Assembly (NCBI GenBank): GCA_017625185.1 | Contig: JAGALN010000006.1 | Span: forward strand, 1-8,798 | DNA length: 8,798 nucleotides | DNA from: Clostridia bacterium | GTDB taxonomy: Bacteria; Bacillota; Clostridia; Monoglobales; Monoglobaceae | Direction: 5' to 3' | Shown here: in pieces, positions 5,829-8,798 of the stretch | How positions within the stretch are numbered: the stretch's first letter is position 1 | How the letters are laid out: each line of letters starts with the position of its first letter | Notes under the pieces: generated by a model | Told to the model about the DNA's origin: nothing | The model's database searches: none | What the model saw: the letters and a program-made list of their open reading frames with translations, nothing else | Translations under genes and position numbers: made by a program

Positions 5829-7238
5829 ATGGAACAAAAACAAGCAGAAAAGAAAATATTATGGTTTACTCTGGCATTGATGGCGTTTTCCACCGTCTGG
5901 GGGTTCGGGAATGTCATCAACGGGTTTGCGGTTTACGGGGGACTTCGGTCCATTATCCCCTGGGTTTTGGTCTTTGTTTTTTACTTTATTCCCTATGCCC
6001 TGATGGTGGGGGAGCTGGGTTCTGCTTTTTCCAAAACAGAGGGCGGTGTCAGTAGTTGGATTCACGAAACCATTGGCCCCAGAATGGCGTTTTATGCCGG
6101 ATGGACCTACTGGATTGTCCATATGCCCTACATCTCCCAGAAACCAACAGCAGCACTGATTGCGGCAGGCTGGGCCCTGTTCGGGGACGGACGGGTCAGC
6201 CAGATGGGGGCGGTGTATCTGCAGATGGGAAGCCTTGCGGTGTTTCTGGCAGCGCTCTTCCTTGCGAGCCGGGGGATTTCATGGATTAAGCGAATCGCCT
6301 CGGCGGCAGGAACCTCCATGTTTGTGTTATCCATTTTGTTTATCCTGATGATGCTGGCTGCGCCGGCGATCACCGACCATTCTGAACTTGCGGACATTGC
6401 CTTTACATGGGCGGACTTCAAGCCTAATTTCGGCTCGGAATTCTGGATGAATCTTTCCATCCTGATTCTGGCGGTGGGTGGCTGTGAGAAGATTTCTCCC
6501 TATATCAACAAAATGAAGGACCCGGGTAAGGGCTTTCCCAGAGGAATGATTGCCCTGGCGATTATGGTCATGATTTGTGCCATTTTAGGGACAATTGCTT
6601 TGGGAATGCTGGTGGATTCCTCGGAAATCCCTGATGATTTTATGACCAACGGTGCGTACTTCGCCTTCCAGAAGGTGGGAGAGTTTTACGGGGTGGGGAA
6701 TCTTTTGATGATTCTTTATGCACTGGCTTTCTTTGTGGGACAGATTTCGGTTATTATTATCTCCATTGACGCACCCCTTAGGATGTTATTGGACAGTGCT
6801 GATGAAACCTATATCCCCCGGGCATTGATGAAGAAGAACCGGTACGGGTCTTATCAAAACGGCTATCTTCTGATTGCCGTGCTGGTCAGCATCCTGATTC
6901 TGTTGCCCGCCTTTGGGATTGGCAGCGTCAATGAAATCGTGAAATACTTGATTCGGCTCAACGCTATCTGTATGCCATTGCGGTATCTGTGGGTCTTTGC
7001 CGCCTATATTGCTATGCGGAAGAACAAAACCCACTACGACCCGGCATACCGGTTTGTAAAAAACCGGTATCTGGGAATGGCGGCAGGGATATGGTGCTTT
7101 GGTTTGACGGCATACTCCTGTTTAAGCGGCATTTTCAATGCAGATTCAGCATTCCAGCTTATTATGAATATTGTAACGCCCTTTCTGCTTTTGGGATTGG
7201 GTGTATTGTTACCCCTCTTTGCACGGAAGAGGGGATAG
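5829..7238 (+). CDS. yjeM: APC-family amino acid permease, YjeM-like
   Basis: 469 aa, an inner-membrane transporter with about 12 helices, of the amino acid-polyamine-organocation superfamily. The opening helix carries the YjeM-type signature GFGNVINGF (25-33). It is followed by IPYALMVGELGSAF (54-67), EGGVSSWI (71-78) and AGWTYWIVHMPYISQKP (90-106), all typical of YjeM and its relatives in the glutamate/GABA-type permease group. The exact substrate of YjeM proteins is poorly established. Start ATG 5829 follows AGGAGG (5817-5822), which lies in a hairpin loop. The aminopeptidase gene begins 15 nt after the stop, so the two form an operon suited to using amino acids released from peptides. Length and helices look complete. 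The symbol rests on motif recognition. Confidence 0.85.
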   Translation: MEQKQAEKKILWFTLALMAFSTVWGFGNVINGFAVYGGLRSIIPWVLVFVFYFIPYALMVGELGSAFSKTEGGVSSWIHETIGPRMAFYAGWTYWIVHMPYISQKPTAALIAAGWALFGDGRVSQMGAVYLQMGSLAVFLAALFLASRGISWIKRIASAAGTSMFVLSILFILMMLAAPAITDHSELADIAFTWADFKPNFGSEFWMNLSILILAVGGCEKISPYINKMKDPGKGFPRGMIALAIMVMICAILGTIALGMLVDSSEIPDDFMTNGAYFAFQKVGEFYGVGNLLMILYALAFFVGQISVIIISIDAPLRMLLDSADETYIPRALMKKNRYGSYQNGYLLIAVLVSILILLPAFGIGSVNEIVKYLIRLNAICMPLRYLWVFAAYIAMRKNKTHYDPAYRFVKNRYLGMAAGIWCFGLTAYSCLSGIFNADSAFQLIMNIVTPFLLLGLGVLLPLFARKRG

Positions 7239-7253
7239 AGGAGGAGAAAACCT

Positions 7254-8561
7254 ATGGTTGAACAAACAAACAAGGAGTTATTGGAGTTTATCGGCAGATG
7301 CCCCAGTAGCTTTCATACGGTGACAGAGATTTCGGAACGGCTCCGCAAAGAGGGGTATCTCCCCCTGGAGGAAAGTAAGGAATGGGAGCTGCAAGAAAGC
7401 GGGAAGTATTTTGTAACCCGGAACAATTCTTCCGTCATTGCATTTCGGGTGCCGGCGGTGTTCCGGCGGTTTATGATTACTGCCAGTCACGGGGAATCTC
7501 CTGCCTTTAAAATCAAGACGGACCCGGAGATGCCCTGCGAGGGGTGCTATATCAAGTTGAATACCGAAAAGTACGGCGGTATGATTTACCATAGCTGGTT
7601 GGACCGGCCCCTGTCTGTGGCAGGGCGGGTTACGGTTCTGACGGAAACGGGAATGGAAACCAGACTGGTCAATATTGATAAGGACCTACTGATGATTCCC
7701 AGCCTGGCGATTCATATGGATCGTACTGTCAATGAGGGCGGCGCCATGAATCCGCAAAAGGAGTTACTGCCCTTATTTGGGGATGAAACCGCCAAGGGCG
7801 GGTTCTGGAAACTGATTGCGGAGAATGTCGGAGTAACCCATGACAAGATTCTGGGGAGTGATTTGTTCCTGTATTGCAGAACCGCTCCCAGTGTTTGGGG
7901 AAATCAAGGGGAGTTTCTCTCCTCTCCCCGATTAGACGATCTCCAGTGTGCCTTTGCAACCTTGCAGGGATTCCTGAAAGGAGATGCCAAGGACTCGATG
8001 CCGGTCTACTGCGTCTTTGACAACGAAGAGGTCGGCTCCGGCACCAAGCAGGGTGCTAAATCCACTTTCCTTTTCGATGTGCTCCAGAGAATCTGTGAGG
8101 CAAGAGGAGTCAGCCAGAGCGGGTATCGGCAGGCGGTAGCAAGCGGCTTTCTGCTCTCGGCGGACAACGGCCACGCCGTTCATCCAAACTATCCCGAAAA
8201 AGCGGACCCCACCAACCGACCCAAATTAAACGGCGGACTGCTTCTCAAATACAATGCCAACCAGAAGTATACCACCGATGCAGTTTCCGAGGGACTGGTC
8301 CGGTACCTATGCCAAAAGGCAGCTGTGCCGGTGCAGAACTATGTGAACCGAAGCGACATTCCCGGTGGTTCCACCCTGGGGAATCTGTTAAGCGAAAAGG
8401 TTTCCATCAACACGGCGGATATCGGCGTTGCCCAGCTTGCTATGCACTCGGCGTACGAAACGGTAGGGGCAAAGGACACCATCTATCTCTGTAAAGCCAT
8501 AGAAGCGTTTTATAACCTGGAATTGATTTGCGAAGAGGATGGCAGTTATCGGCTTGCATAA
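7254..8561 (+). CDS. M18 family zinc aminopeptidase
   Basis: 435 aa, a normal length for the M18 (aminopeptidase I/ApeB) family, cytosolic di-zinc enzymes that form large multimers and remove N-terminal residues from peptides. Visible sites are H79 in ASHGESP, IPSLAIHMDR (148-157), SPRLDDL with bridging D228, DNEEVGS with E258 (general base) and E259, SADNGHAVHPN with D304, DIPGGSTLGN (368-377) and LAMHSAYE with H398. All metal ligands are present. The residue two after H79 is Glu81, where the family has an almost invariant Asp (HxD) that orients the zinc-binding site. Activity could be altered, or this may be a clostridial subgroup. AGGAGG (7239-7244) is 9 nt from the start, and the gene follows the permease by 15 nt. 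Confidence 0.93.
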   Translation: MVEQTNKELLEFIGRCPSSFHTVTEISERLRKEGYLPLEESKEWELQESGKYFVTRNNSSVIAFRVPAVFRRFMITASHGESPAFKIKTDPEMPCEGCYIKLNTEKYGGMIYHSWLDRPLSVAGRVTVLTETGMETRLVNIDKDLLMIPSLAIHMDRTVNEGGAMNPQKELLPLFGDETAKGGFWKLIAENVGVTHDKILGSDLFLYCRTAPSVWGNQGEFLSSPRLDDLQCAFATLQGFLKGDAKDSMPVYCVFDNEEVGSGTKQGAKSTFLFDVLQRICEARGVSQSGYRQAVASGFLLSADNGHAVHPNYPEKADPTNRPKLNGGLLLKYNANQKYTTDAVSEGLVRYLCQKAAVPVQNYVNRSDIPGGSTLGNLLSEKVSINTADIGVAQLAMHSAYETVGAKDTIYLCKAIEAFYNLELICEEDGSYRLA

Positions 8562-8605
8562 ACAAAAGAGAGGCTCCTATGGGTGTACTGTTAAGGAAAG
8601 CCCTT

Positions 8606-8633
8606 GTGGGACGTCGAGGACGCCGTCCCCTAC
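8606..8633. repeat. REP-like imperfect palindrome
   Basis: GGGACG (8608-8613) pairs with CGTCCC (8624-8629), with outer GT/AC ends and an inner GTC-GAG-GAC (8612-8620) that can pair alternatively. It is 45 nt after the aminopeptidase stop. The GC-rich, palindromic, intergenic character is that of dispersed repeats in Clostridia; no second copy is in the window. Confidence 0.55.
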
Positions 8634-8670
8634 AATGAAAACGCTAAATTTCGCCCAAAACATGGGGTTT

Positions 8671-8694
8671 CAAAAGGGGCTGCCGCCCCTTTTG
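8671..8694. terminator. Strong terminator-like hairpin after the permease/peptidase operon
   Basis: CAAAAGGGGC-TGCC-GCCCCTTTTG forms a perfect 10-bp stem with a 4-base loop. The A-run before and T-run after the GC core make it usable from either strand. It lies 110 nt past the aminopeptidase stop and is the first strong stop signal there. Confidence 0.6.
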
Positions 8695-8699
8695 CTGAT

Positions 8700-8741
8700 G
8701 CCCCCGAAGGGGGCGAAGTGGCGCTTGGGCTAGGCAAGCGC
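8700..8741. repeat. Two further GC-rich hairpins following the terminator
   Basis: GCCCCC-GAA-GGGGGC (8700-8714) is followed 6 nt later by GCGCTTG-GGCTAGG-CAAGCGC (8721-8741), both perfect stems. With the dyads at 8606-8633 and 8671-8694 they make a run of four hairpins filling most of the gene-free 8562-8798. The rest of that stretch to the window end shows no supported feature. Confidence 0.7.
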
Positions 8742-8798
8742 AACGGGGTCTGGCAAAGAAAATAAAATCTATGTTGCATATGAAAAGGGCAGAAACAC

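Noticed and set aside
8539..8733. Small + strand open frame over the aminopeptidase end and hairpins
   Set aside because: It translates the palindromes and terminator and has no recognisable domain or good ribosome binding site.
8771..8798. Possible start of a further gene running off the window end
   Set aside because: An ATG with an open frame exists, but no Shine-Dalgarno site precedes it and too few codons are visible.

Overview
The window looks like the chromosome of a low-to-medium GC Bacillota, most likely a Clostridia (Lachnospirales-like) gut anaerobe. I base this on strong AGGAGG-type Shine-Dalgarno sites, on the protein families present (FliB-type cysteine-cluster protein, clostridial MATE pump, TrhA/hemolysin III, M18 aminopeptidase) and on all genes running on one strand with short gaps. 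The genus cannot be fixed from the sequence alone. Every supported gene is on the + strand.

Layout. (1) 1-66 is the right-hand end of a hairpin repeat whose sequence recurs at 3591-3656. (2) 126-365 is an AT-rich, truncated BRO-N (phage antirepressor/DinD-like) remnant whose stop codon overlaps the start of the next gene. (3) 362-3370 holds a HAD-family phosphatase, a FliB-like cysteine-cluster protein and a MATE efflux pump. (4) 3371-3691 has no gene. It holds a convincing sigma-70-type promoter (TTGCTG-17-TATAAT) running into an array of nine small hairpins with near-constant 5-nt spacers. (5) 3692-5757 is a tight three-gene operon: TrhA membrane protein, D-2-hydroxyacid dehydrogenase, GNAT acetyltransferase. 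A weak terminator follows. (6) 5829-8561 is a two-gene operon: a YjeM-like amino acid permease and an M18 zinc aminopeptidase. (7) 8562-8798 has no supported gene and carries four consecutive dyads, one of them a strong terminator-like hairpin.

How the genes work together. The permease and aminopeptidase fit peptide and amino acid use. The dehydrogenase is probably a 2-keto/2-hydroxy acid enzyme. The phosphatase, FliB-like protein and MATE pump have no obvious shared pathway. The GNAT substrate is unknown.

Most unusual structure. The 3442-3628 array has different stem sequences but fixed architecture: most stems are closed by TG...CA. The spacers read TGAAT in the left half and its reverse complement ATTCA in the right half, so the whole element can also fold as one nested, fishbone-like cruciform. 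Its right end is duplicated 3,590 bp upstream in the same orientation, so it is a repeat family in this genome. Its function is unknown. A second oddity is the M18 peptidase, where the near-universal HxD metal/catalytic motif reads H-G-E.
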